DNA from: Calliphora vicina
Taxonomy: Eukaryota; Arthropoda; Insecta; Diptera; Calliphoridae
Length of the DNA stretch: 64,000 nt
Direction of reading: 5' to 3'
NCBI RefSeq assembly: GCF_958450345.1
Contig: NC_088781.1
Span: 40,535,357 to 40,599,356, forward strand
The translations under genes were made by a program, and so were the position numbers. Shown here in pieces: positions 21,580-31,516 of this stretch. Each line of letters opens with the position of its first letter. Within the stretch, counting starts at the first letter, position 1. The notes beneath the pieces are model-generated. The model was not told the origin of the DNA and ran no database searches. It was given only the letters and a program-made list of their open reading frames with translations.

Positions 21580-23240
21580 GAAAAAACCTTAACACACGTT
21601 TTTCATTAAAACTTTTTACCCAAGTTTGTTTGATATATATTTTTTTTTGATTAATTTACCTTTGAAAAATATGTCAGTTATTATGTTTAATGTCAATTAT
21701 GTTCATTTGTTGTTAATCTGATTAAAATGAGTGACGAGAAAAAAGTGCGTACTAAAATTATTAAACATTTTTAGCAAAACCCAACAAAAATTGGCCAAAC
21801 AATCAAAGGTCTGCCCTCAAACTGATTCCAATGTTATTAAAAAGTATTGGGAGAACTTGTCCGTTGATAGAAAACCTAAGGAATGGTCCACATGATGTTT
21901 CTAAAGCTAATAAATAGAAAGCATTTTCAAAAGAGCTCCCAACACAACCGATAGGAATGCGACCTGCTTAGCGCAGAACTCGGACTATTTGTTACGAAAA
22001 CTTAAAGCCAATGCAGGTTTAAAAACATACAAGGCGCCAAAGACAGAACACGGAAATTGAAATTTGATAACAAAAATTATACCGGCTGCATAATGGATGA
22101 CAAAACCTATGTTCTGAACATTTTTACGCAGCTCCCGGTTCAATATTTGTATGTTGCTAATGCTCAAGGGAATGTTATAGAAAAGTTTAGGACCCAAAAG
22201 CAAAAAAATTTCGCAAAAAGTTCTTGTTATGGCAAGCAATATGCAGCACAGAGGGATGGCTTCATACATTTTTTGGCAAAAATTATAAGGAGTGGACGTA
22301 GAGCTCTGAAATTTTTCACCGAGAATACAGTCCAAATCGATTTTTTCGCATAATTTTTTTCCTATCCAAGTAAAAGTCTAGAAATTAGGTACATATATTT
22401 TTATATGAAACAAAAGAAGAACGCATGCAGAGTTTCAATAAAATCGGTCACGCTCACAGCCCATGAAACCCATACATAGATAAGAATTTTTTTGATATTT
22501 TGTTTATTAATCGACAAAAAATTTTATGTTTTCATCCTGTTTCGAAAACTTCCGAAAACTATTTTTTATTTAATAGAAACAAGACACTCCCAACTTTCAT
22601 TTTATTAAAAAAACAGCTTGGGGGAAAGTGGGGCTACATTTTTTTCCTCGGAAAATTAAAAATAAAATAATTTTTAGAGACTAATACTACTTTATGATAT
22701 CCCCATAATTTTTGTTTATTTATGGAGAAATATTATATTTTTAAAATATGCTAAAGGTAAATGGTATTATAAGGAAAATTATACATATATAAACCACTGA
22801 ATTGCGTGAAAATATAAGTAAATTTTAGCTTAACACCCTTGCATGGACTTTACTTAAATTTTTTAAAAATAAAATAAAATTTTTCTTAAAACTTTTTCAT
22901 CTTTAAACATTTCTCTACAAAACTGCATCATTTGATTTTTGAAATTGAGTGTTTGAAAAATTGACTTTTTGACAGCAAAATCATTCTGTGTGCAGTTGCG
23001 GCAAAAGAAGCCAAACATTTGTTACAAAGGGCTCTAAAAGCATCGAAATTTACATCAAGAAATGCATAAGATTTCTTAGTGTGTCCACTTATTATTGGCC
23101 TGCTTTGTCATCTTGTCCCTAGGGTAAGCAAGGTCTTGAGTGGTACAATAACAATAATGCGATATTTGTACCAATAGAAGTAAATCATCCAAACTGCCTG
23201 GACCTAAGGCCATTGAAGAGATATTGGAAGGGGTTTCCGG
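21580..23240 (+). pseudogene. DD37E Tc1/mariner transposase relic split by an insertion
   Basis: The N-terminus starts at ATG 21727 (MSDEKKVRTKIIKHF) with early stops. The block 'YTGCIMDDKTYVLNIFTQLP' contains the first catalytic Asp (about 22096). Sequence then reaches 'LWQAICS' at 22246 and resumes at 22991 as 'CGKRSQTFVTKGS' in the same frame. The last block reads WPALSSC-P-stop-GKQGLEWYNNN and then NHPNCLDLRPLKRYW. Counting from the expected Asp (here Ala) to the expected Glu (here Lys) gives 37 residues, so this is a DD37E-type member with both residues mutated. Several frameshifts and stops make it dead. Confidence 0.75.
22247..22990. mobile_element. 744-bp insertion with TGCAG target duplication
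   Basis: TGCAG flanks the insert at 22242-22246 and 22991-22995. Removing the insert and one TGCAG restores the transposase reading frame exactly. Insert ends are CACAGAGGGATG at the left and (reverse complement) CACAGAATGATT at the right, so the terminal inverted repeat is short (CACAGA plus scattered matches). No transposase inside. Superfamily unassigned. Confidence 0.75.
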
Positions 23241-23427
23241 AAAAATTTCATAAATTCATCACTATTGATTAGAACTATAAACAGAATATTTTTTGTAATA
23301 TATAATAATAATATCAATCATAATAATTTCTTTTTTATTAAAATTTATGTATGGTTTACACGATATCAGTGCAGAAAACTTCAATTAAATTAAAAACAAC
23401 TAAGAAAGTATATGATAATAAACACAC

Positions 23428-24519
23428 ACAGAAAACAGATTTGTTGGAAATCGGTTATGATTATTAAAATTTAATAATATATATCGAATATTTATTGTAG
23501 TTATTAAATAACTATAAATTTAACAGAATTTCGGTAATAAGAATCGTAAAACCATAATTGCAATTGAAATATGTTTGAAGCAGCCTTAAAGCACCGGTTT
23601 GTGTCTTTACTAAACTTAATTTAATGAATTTGGAAAACACTACCGAATTATATTCAGCATATTGATGGTTGCAAACGAAAAATTCGATTATGATATACAT
23701 ATAGTATACTAGTTTGTCAACCAGTGGAAAATTGTTTAAGTTTTTTTGTCAATTTATAAAAAGAATTATTACAATAAAATGAAAAATCAAAATAATTAAA
23801 GAAGAAATAACCAGAATACAAGAAGAAATAACCAGTAATAATTATAAACGAGGATAGGAGAAGGTAAGTTCTTCATTATTAGTTAGGTCCAGCTAAATAT
23901 GTACATTTTTGTACATGTATGCATACATTTACATATGTAAATTTAAATTGTCACTAAAGATTTGTTAACAATATTTCAGAGAAAGAAATCATGACTGTAT
24001 CTTCAGATTGGTCATAAACGCAGAAATCAAATGCATTAATGCATCGCGGCTAATGAAACCTGAATATGTCTCCAAATTTCGTGCCTATTGTGATGGACGA
24101 CTCATATACATATACATATGACAAAAAAACGTAATACGGGCTAACCTTCTCGAGATCCTCTTATTTTAAGAATTATTTTTTATTATTTGTTTTATGTATA
24201 GATATAATTGGAGATGTAGCATTTACATGTAATTTTAGTATAACGAATAAAGAATCACAAAAAAATAATTAATTTATGTGTGTATGTATGTATTTTGACA
24301 AAACAAAAAATATATTAATAGTTCCAACTGATACTTTCAGTCCTTACCACTGAATTATTATTTTCGAGCAGTTGTGTGTATCGTTAATTCAGCAAAGGAA
24401 TATTGTATACACTAATATATTCAGTCATTCCAACCGAATACAATGATAGTACTTGCAACCGACAAAATTCGATTGGCGCCAAATTCGGTTGTGAACACGA
24501 ATCTGTTTTCTCTGTGCAG
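23428..24519. mobile_element. TIR element of about 1.09 kb
   Basis: The left end CACAGAAAACAGATTTG and the right end (reverse complement CACAGAGAAAACAGATTCG) are inverted repeats. A copy of the right-end sequence ('GAGAAAACAGATTTGTG', 'CAACCGAATTTG') is at 7150-7220. No clear target duplication and no transposase; AT-rich interior. Confidence 0.5.
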
Positions 24520-24539
24520 TTTTCTTTCGATATGAAACT

Positions 24540-25290
24540 TATTTGCATTGAATCTTATTTGAATATCTAAATTTTTAAGATATTTATGCTCGATAAAGAG
24601 ATTTTCGGAAGTGGGCCTTATATGGGATGATTTGCCTATATACACACATAAAAAGTGAGTAAACACCAGTGAATTTTTCGATTTTTTTAAGATCATGAAT
24701 GTCATTATAGTCCGATTTAAATCTTTGTTTTGCAGAACCGAATCTATTATTTAAATCGATGGATAGATTTTAGGATTTTCATTATCTTAAAAAAAATCAA
24801 ATAATTTTTGGTGTTTACTCATTTTTGAGGCTCACTGTATGAAACATATTTGTGTTGAATTTTTTTTGGATACTAACATACTTCAGAGATTTATGCACAT
24901 TAATGAAATTTACGAGAATTGTGCTTATATGGGATCCATGGAACATTGTGGACCGATCCGTAGTAAATTTGGTAGTACGAATTCAGCTTATATAAAACTT
25001 AATTATGCTGAATTGGTTTCTATTTAAGATATCTATGAGAGCTTAACTGTTTTCAGACAGGGCAGTTGTATGGGGGCTGGGAGAAATAGTGGATCGATTC
25101 TAAGCTAATTCAATAGACTTAGTCTTTGTGCCAAATTTTTTTGAATTATCTTTAAAATTGCTACCTGTAGTTTGATTACAAAGTTTACATGGACGTATGG
25201 ACGGACAGACATTGCTTAATCGACTCAGAATGTGATCCATGTAACAAACATCAGCACTAACCAATATTCACTCCCCACTATTGTGGTGTA
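24540..25290. repeat. Dispersed fly repeat ('CTTATATGGG' family)
   Basis: Shares 'TTTTCGGAAGTGGGCCTTAT', 'TTGTATGGGGGCTGG', 'AAATAGTGGATCGATT' and 'TTTACATGGACG' in order with the fuller copy at 49813-50552 and the partial one at 42040-42670. It contains no gene. The small frames here are repeat-derived. Confidence 0.6.
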
Positions 25291-26980
25291 TAATAATTTT
25301 TTTAAAAATATGGCAACCGATATTTTCGACAATCCTAATAAACATTGATGTAAACAAGTTTACGCAATAAATTTAAACATTTTGTTGTATCGTATTCCCA
25401 AATTTCCAAAATTTCTTCAACCCACTGTGTTCTCTAAATTCAAAGTAGAAAAATAAAAAACTAAAACTTTTTACTAACGGGCAATATATGGGCATGATGA
25501 TCATCTAGATGATGATAAAGTTTTTGCTTTTGAATTCTTTTTGCTCTTACGGATTGTTTACAAGTTAAAACTACACATACATACACCATACATACACAAA
25601 CACATAAAATAATAAAACAGGAACTAAAAAATACTCGTACATGTATGAAAAGAACTAAGTATGGATGTATGTGTGTGTAGTTTCAAGTATGTATATTTAA
25701 ACGGCAAAATATTTATAAGTTTGCAATTGCCAGACAACCAACATACGAGAGAGTTAAATAAAAAAAAAAAAAAAAAAACAATAAAGGAAAAAGTTGGCCA
25801 GAGAAAACATGCATGAACAAGCAGGAACAAGCATCGTTGCAAGTTGAGGGTGTTTCAATGGCAACAAATAAGAACAAGATGTTGTTGTGCGAATAGTAGG
25901 AAAAACAAACAAACGAACATACAACATGATTGTATGGTTATGTTGTTGATGCTGGTGGTGGTAATAGTTGATGGTGGTGGTGCTGCTGTTGCACAAGGTA
26001 TGTTGTTGCATAAAATCTCTCAATAAATGTGCTACATAAGAATGTATACGTACAAATGAATGTGTTGGTGTATGCATAGTTATGGATATGTGTTTGTTTG
26101 TTTATTTGAAGATTTGTGGTCATATGATATTTTGTGCTGGTGAAATTCAAAACATAAACACACTCACACATACTAATGCACATAGACTCACACAAATAGA
26201 CCCGACAACAATTCTTACATTGCATACATTTTAAATGCAATTCCCAAACCCTGTAACCATTTTGCATTTATAAACTCACACACTTAGAAATATGTATATT
26301 AGGCTGACTCCCCTTAAAAAAAAGCTGTTGATGTTCCCAACTAAAATTAAAGCAGTATTTATTATTAAACATCGCTTCGCAATTTTTGCTTTTTATCGTC
26401 ATTATTTAAAGAGCTGGATCAAATGATAAAAATTTAATTTTTTTAAATAAAATATTGGTATTATGTGAAAGCTGTTTGAAAGGCGCTTTCAATAACATAT
26501 CTTAAATTATAGCGTAAGTCCAAAAATATTAAAACTTTTGTAATGATTTGCAAAAATTTTAAGTTTTTATAATTTTTACTTATAAATATTTAAAATAATT
26601 AGTTTAACCCTTCAGAGACGGAGTTTTATTTTGAGATCCCAAATATATATGGTAGAAATTTTTGCATATTCTAAAAGATGTGCTAAAAATATTATGTTCT
26701 GCATACTCAAAAATCCTGAAAACGTCCTTTTATCCTGGGACATATAATCCCAATCAGTGTTCTTGATGAATGATTCGAAATTTAAAAATAAAACATCAGA
26801 ATATTATTAAATTTAGATGAAAGTACACATTTATTTGCTTATTTATAGCATTTTAGAAATGTAATTAGGTATTTAATTTGTAGAATGGTCCAAAACACTT
26901 TAACACAAAGTGTTGTTTCAGCCTTTATCATCTTTGTACACTTTTTTATACCAATGCCAGTAGAGCATACCCGTCTAATA
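25291..26980. other. No gene; simple repeats
   Basis: Contains ACAC/ATAC-rich stretches (25570-25600, 25660-25680), poly-A at 25759-25777 and GTTGTTG/GGTGGTGGT tracts at 25925-26000. Frames on the opposite strand of these tracts are Thr/His/Cys-rich and spurious. Around 26600-26980 nothing is recognised. Confidence 0.5.
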
Positions 26981-26984
26981 AAAC

Positions 26985-27502
26985 AAAAATGGAGAAAGTC
27001 GTGTAATATTTGGATGATGTGATATCAAAAACCTGGAGCAAGTTGGGTAACAATTTTTAAAATTTAATTTTCAAATACGAATATCTCCTAAGCTTAAAGA
27101 GATAATTGATAGAGCTTGACGAGGAGATTCTTTATATGTAATTTAATATATAATATAAAATGGCTGCGCCCCTGGTGGATCCATCAGGATCCAAGACTTC
27201 CTCTTTGCGCACGTCTAATTTCATTCAAATTGGACTAAGCGTTTAGAACATTGGTCTCCAGCAGAACGCCCGCGTCACCATCTATATGTGAGTTTCTTAT
27301 ACATGTGAAACCGATATTAAAACACGAACATTAGTTATTTTACATGTTTTGCCAGTGAAGGATATTTTCATAAGAAATTTGGTACAGTGTACATACATCG
27401 TAACACTAGAATACGAAGCAAATCTATTGTTGTAAGAGTTTGGATAACAATGGTTTAGAAGTTACAGATTTATTTCCCTCTATTTTTTTTATACACCACT
27501 GT
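26985..27502 (+). repeat. Dispersed repeat with CCACTGT end (second copy)
   Basis: 'TTTTCAAATACGAATATCTC', 'AAGAGATAAT' and 'GAAGTTACAGATTTATTTCC' match the copy ending at 34449. It ends in CCACTGT at 27496-27502, where a mariner relic starts. Left boundary not defined. Confidence 0.45.
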
Positions 27503-28222
27503 GCGGCCGTCTTCCAAACTGCTTCACAACAATGTTGTGAAATTCAGCTGCATTCGGTAAAGGTTCCCTGTGATGGTCTAGATAGATTTCAGCAGCTCAT
27601 AATAGGTTTGACACTTTTGGTACCACCAACTACAGATAATTACCTTAGCGCCCTTTGGTGTCGTTCCTACTGGCTGGCCGTGCTTCATATACTATTTTTC
27701 ATCGAAAGTAAGGATTCGGTGCAATGATTTTCTTTTATAGCCTTCAAGCATAATTTCGGACATGCAAAATCTATCATGGTCTCGGCTTCAATTCGTAGAG
27801 TACCCAATTTCCCTGCATTGAATGAATCCTGCTGCTAGCAAATATTTTAAAATTGCTACTTGAGTAGCTTCCAATGATTTTGCAAGCTATTGTTAACTTT
27901 CACAACAATCTTCATGGAGTAATGCCACCAATTCTTGGTCTTCAAACTTTTTAGCTTGCCTGAGTGATCTTTGCTTCAACGCCACTTTTTTTAAATTGAT
28001 AAAGAAAAGCAAAACTTCCCGCTTATGGCGATTCGTTGGTAAAAAATTCGACATATTCGAAGCAAAAAAACTATTTTGTTTACTCTGTAATGTTCAGTAA
28101 TTAAGTGAGAATTAATAACAGATATGTATGTACCCTTCAAAATTACACATAAGTTATTAAAAACAAAAACCGCGTTCAAGAGATACGCCATCTATTATAA
28201 ATCCAGCAGTTTTAAGTCATAC
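27503..28222 (-). pseudogene. 5' part of a DD34D mariner (minus strand)
   Basis: The minus strand begins at a mariner terminal repeat (GTATGACTTAAAACTGCTGG, right edge 28222) and runs through the 5' UTR, the transposase N-terminus ('CGNYS.ELAKSLEAT' region) and the 'GNLYRMQL' segment. It stops where the CCACTGT-ended repeat begins at 27502. The catalytic Asp-34-Asp half is missing and many frames are broken. Confidence 0.78.
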
Positions 28223-29085
28223 ATTATTTGCATGAAATGTTGGAAGTAAAGGGTCTTTGATTAAGATCTTTCTATCTCTAAATTCAAATAAAACGAAGCA
28301 TTTTTGAGATATCACCAAACATTTGTTAATCATTTGAAAGGATTATCGCTGCCGCTATGTATAGAATATATCATTTTGCAAATGTCTGCCAAGGCTTCGC
28401 TGGGTAACTCGCATCAGAAATGTCAAATTTTCCATGGCCCTGGCGCATATATCAGACTGAATTTTACCGCTGACATTGGTTATGTTGGCTTTGAGAGCCG
28501 CTGTGGTTTGTTGCTTATTCGCATAGACCTGCGACAAAAGGAAAAGTCTTACGGGGTGAAATTGCACGATATCGATGGCCAGTTCACATCACCTCCACAT
28601 GAGATGACCATGCAATCAAATCGTTCGTGCAGAATGTCCAATGTAGCTTGTATCACTGTCCTGTTAAAACCGCATGTCATTGGTATTCATAACATATAAT
28701 TCAGACCAAAAGAAGTTGGTAAAGTACGACCTATAATGCTGGCCATTGTCGGTGATGGCCTGACCAAAGAAATGTAGACCAAAATTCACATCAGACAGTG
28801 ACTTTTTCGGGATGCGTTGGATTCTCTTGTACATCGTGTGGATTGGTGTGTTCTCAAATTCAACAATTTTGTTTGCTGATGCATCCATTCATCTAGAAAA
28901 GGAACTCACTGTAAAATGTGGGATGCGAGCGGAACGTTACCCGAACAGAACACCCACTTTGATAAAACAATTTTATCATTTGTTGACTGCTATATCCATG
29001 ATGGATAATCCATCCAAGGTGATTTGCAAAACAAACTTATTAAATGACAGCCAATTCGACAGATGTAGCTTTAACAAGGAGCTAT
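28223..29085 (-). pseudogene. DD41D transposase relic, the longest copy
   Basis: From 28890 downward the minus strand reads a 'MDASANKIVEFENTPIHTM'-type frame that, allowing frame changes, contains the F-L-N..V-N-K-Q-N-C-R-I block. It is followed by 'FGLHFFGQAITDNGQHYRSY', 'TNFFWSEL', a QQD-like block, 'LDILHERFDCMVISCGGDVN' and 'QVYANKQQTTAALKANI', ending 'GRHLQNDIFYT' and a stop near 28355. This is the usual order for DD41D transposases of about 350 residues. Stops and frameshifts throughout. It lies directly against the mariner relic at 28222. Confidence 0.75.
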
Positions 29086-29130
29086 CAAATGTTTATTTTA
29101 GTTAGGCTAAAATGTTTGCAAATTATAAAT

Positions 29131-29290
29131 TTGCATACCAGTGAAAAGCTTATGAAGTTATGCTTATTTTGATATCCATATTGTGATTATCTTGAATTGA
29201 TAGCTAACATCAAATTTGGCTTCAATATCGAAACACAGAAACAACTGTTTCAGTGAATTTTAATGAGGTTTATTACAATTTAATTTAAAC
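29131..29290. repeat. Dispersed repeat, uninterrupted copy (paralogous empty site)
   Basis: 'GATATCCATATTGTGATTAT' and 'AACTGTTTCAGTGAATTTTA' also occur at 30214-30615, but there a 189-bp element splits the first block. This copy therefore shows the sequence before insertion. It ends where a mariner terminal repeat begins at 29291. Confidence 0.65.
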
Positions 29291-30172
29291 TATTGGAAGT
29301 ATAACTTAAAAATGTCAATTTACAATAGATGGCGTATCCTTTGAATACAGTTTTTGTTTTTAATAACTTATATGTCATTTTGAAAGGCCATTTATTCTCA
29401 CTTAGTGTAGTTTTTTGTGTTCGAATATTTTGAATTTTGTGAAAACCAAATGCCATATGCGGGAAGTTTTGCTTTACTTGTTTAGTTTTGAAAAACAGTG
29501 CCACTGGTGCACACCGATTGCTCACCAAAGCTTATAATGTTCTATTGGTTTCAACCTGCGAGAGATTGTTTGTTTGTTTGTTTCAGAAGTGAAGAAGCCA
29601 AAAAATTCGAAGACCAAGAATTGAACGCATTAGAGATCTTGCGAAATCATTGAAAGGTACATACAAGCAGCAATTTCAAAAAAACCTTTGCGAGCAATAG
29701 GATTCATCCAAAAGCAGGGAAATTGGGTACCATTCGAATTGAAGTTGAGAGACCTTGAAAGTCGATTTTGTATGTCTGAAATGATGCTTTAACGCTATAA
29801 AAGAAAATCATTTTTCACCGAAAAATGGATCCATTACGATAACACGAAAGAAAAAATTATTTATAAAGAATTGGTTGGGAAGTTTTGCCTCATTCGCCTT
29901 ATAGTCCAGACCTTGCTCCGTGCGACAACTATTGGTTTCGTTCGATGCCCTTTCTGGGATACGCTTCACATCAGAACAGATAATACGATATAGTCTTGAT
30001 TGAGCAGTTCTTTAGGCGCGGAATCTACATGTTACCAGAAAGATTTGAAAAAGGTCATAGCTAACAATGGCCAATATTTTGAATAAATTTATATTGTACA
30101 AAATTTTTACTACAAATGTTTAAACATAAAAGCTAAACATTTGAACATTTTTTAATTCCAATAAAATTTTTG
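29291..30172 (+). pseudogene. Internally deleted DD34D mariner
   Basis: Starts with a terminal repeat TATTGGAAGTATAACTTAAA and passes through the 5' UTR and transposase N-terminus with 'CHIRESYEV'-like damaged frames and the 'IQKQGNWVPFELKLRDLESR' segment. It then jumps at about 29855 from the 'EKWIHYDN' region to the 'ELVGKFCLIRLIVQTLLRAT' region. So the first two catalytic Asp blocks are largely deleted. It ends after the NGQYFE-type C-terminus in the 3' repeat (CCAATAAAA). Dead. Confidence 0.8.
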
Positions 30173-30213
30173 TTTTTTTTACGCAGTGAAATTAAAAAGT
30201 CATACGAAACTTA

Positions 30214-30615
30214 TATACCAATGAAAAGTTTATAAAATTATGCTAATTTTAATATCCATATCATAGAGAAACATAGAGCGGAAACTAGAAAAAAACTCAA
30301 ACAAAAAAATTACTCAAAATAATCACACATACGAGTGTTGTTTTTGTTTTCACATAGTTTTTTCTACTAATACATTCTCACCACTTAGGTTTTTAGCAAC
30401 TGAGTTAGGTTTTTGACAGGAGAGTTTCACCTCTATGTCTATTATCTATGATCCATATTGTGATTGCCCTGAATAGGTAGCTAACATCAGATATGGGAGA
30501 AAATATGTTTCGAAAAATTCAAATAAAATTTGACATTCAATTTCGAAAAACAGAAAAAACTGTTTCAGTGAATTTATATGAGGTTTATTATTGTATATTT
30601 TAATATAAACTAACT
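30214..30615. repeat. Dispersed repeat, copy interrupted by a MITE
   Basis: Matches 29131-29290 on both sides of the 30262-30450 element: 'ACCAATGAAAAG' to 'ATATCCATAT', then 'ATCCATATTGTGATTG' to 'GGTTTATTA'. Its own family is unknown. Confidence 0.62.
30262..30450. mobile_element. 189-bp MITE with 8-bp target duplication (hAT/P-like)
   Basis: Flanked by ATCCATAT at 30254-30261 and 30451-30458. The paralogous empty site at about 29166-29173 has it once. The inverted ends share CATAGA, ACATAGAG and G.GAAACT in order. An 8-bp duplication fits hAT or P superfamily. No coding capacity. Confidence 0.8.
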
Positions 30616-31042
30616 ACTTTAACTAATTCTATGTCAAAAATTAAAAAACTAAAAGTTTTTGGAAAAAAAAGTTTGATTAGTTTTTAACTTATAGGAATAT
30701 TTATGATAGAGCGTTGAAAGCGCATTTTAAAGACCATTCACATGTTACCAATATTTCATATGTTTGGGAGAAATATGAAAAAATATCATAAACAATTTTA
30801 AAAAGGACATTTTTGTCCTTTGGTCCAGCCAGACAAAATACTGACACAAAAACAAAAATTTTGAGAAATGGTATCGTGAAACAAAATTAATTTTTATTTT
30901 AGTTAGAAACATCGACCACTTATTTTTGCTCCATACAAATGGGGCCATCCTAACTTATATGTATATATTCTGTTCCTGCATTTGATCATGGTGATACGGC
31001 TACTGTTACTGCTGCTATAGTTGTTATAGTTATACGTCCGTC
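30616..31042. other. 3' flank of the MKRN2OS-like gene
   Basis: Presumed 3' UTR and downstream sequence, AT-rich. The minus-strand frame at 30745-30948 is F/W/K-rich with no recognised domain and is not supported as a gene. Confidence 0.4.
30893..30898 (-). terminator. Candidate poly(A) signal
   Basis: AATAAA on the minus strand, about 145 bases after the stop codon of the MKRN2OS-like gene. In such AT-rich sequence the hexamer is common, so this is only a candidate. Confidence 0.35.
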
Positions 31043-31516
31043 CTATTCCTCAATAGTACACAAGGTAGAATGCGGGCGTGATATAATACTGTGGTGGTTG
31101 TGATGATTACTGAGATGTTGTTGCTGTTGCTTTTGTTGCTGATGTTTGTTAGTTACCAAACTATTTTTGGTCATAGTCGTTGTTGTTGTTAAATTGTTAG
31201 ATTTATTAGGATTTCTTTGCTGTAGCAGTTGTTGTTGTTGCTGCTGTTTTCCTTGTTTCGCATACCGTACCTTATGGTGATTTGTGTGATGCACATAAAT
31301 ACCAGCATCACGCAACTTCCGGTACAACGATATATATTTGCCAGCTGTTGTTGTCCTAGGAACTATATACTTCTCACAAAATCTTGTTTTGCTGGTAGCT
31401 GCTTCACTTAACTTATCATACGTCAGTGCCTGCAGAAAGGTCAATACGAACGTGTAGCAATTGTGTTTGTCCTCGTGATAGTGTGACACTGTCCACTTGT
31501 CTGGCTGTTGGCAAAT
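31043..31516 (-). CDS. MKRN2OS: MKRN2OS-like coding exon 3
   Basis: 474 nt coding residues 289-445 and the TAG stop. The acceptor is TTTTCTAG|ATTTGC. Begins ICQQPDKWTVSHYHEDKHNC, which aligns with the 'HRYEDNHHNCY'-type segment of vertebrate MKRN2OS. After the conserved 'YRKLRDAGIYVHH' (to 365), the tail is Q/N/H/T-rich with CAG/CAA repeats and is probably disordered. Confidence 0.88.
   Translation of the reverse strand: MCQQPDKWTVSHYHEDKHNCYTFVLTFLQALTYDKLSEAATSKTRFCEKYIVPRTTTAGKYISLYRKLRDAGIYVHHTNHHKVRYAKQGKQQQQQQLLQQRNPNKSNNLTTTTTMTKNSLVTNKHQQQKQQQQHLSNHHNHHSIISRPHSTLCTIEE

Noticed and set aside
21985..22335. 116-codon minus-strand frame
   Set aside because: Opposite strand of the DD37E transposase relic.
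25624..26267. Several overlapping 70-109 codon minus-strand frames
   Set aside because: They are complementary to GT/TTG microsatellites, giving Thr/His/Cys-rich peptides with no domain.
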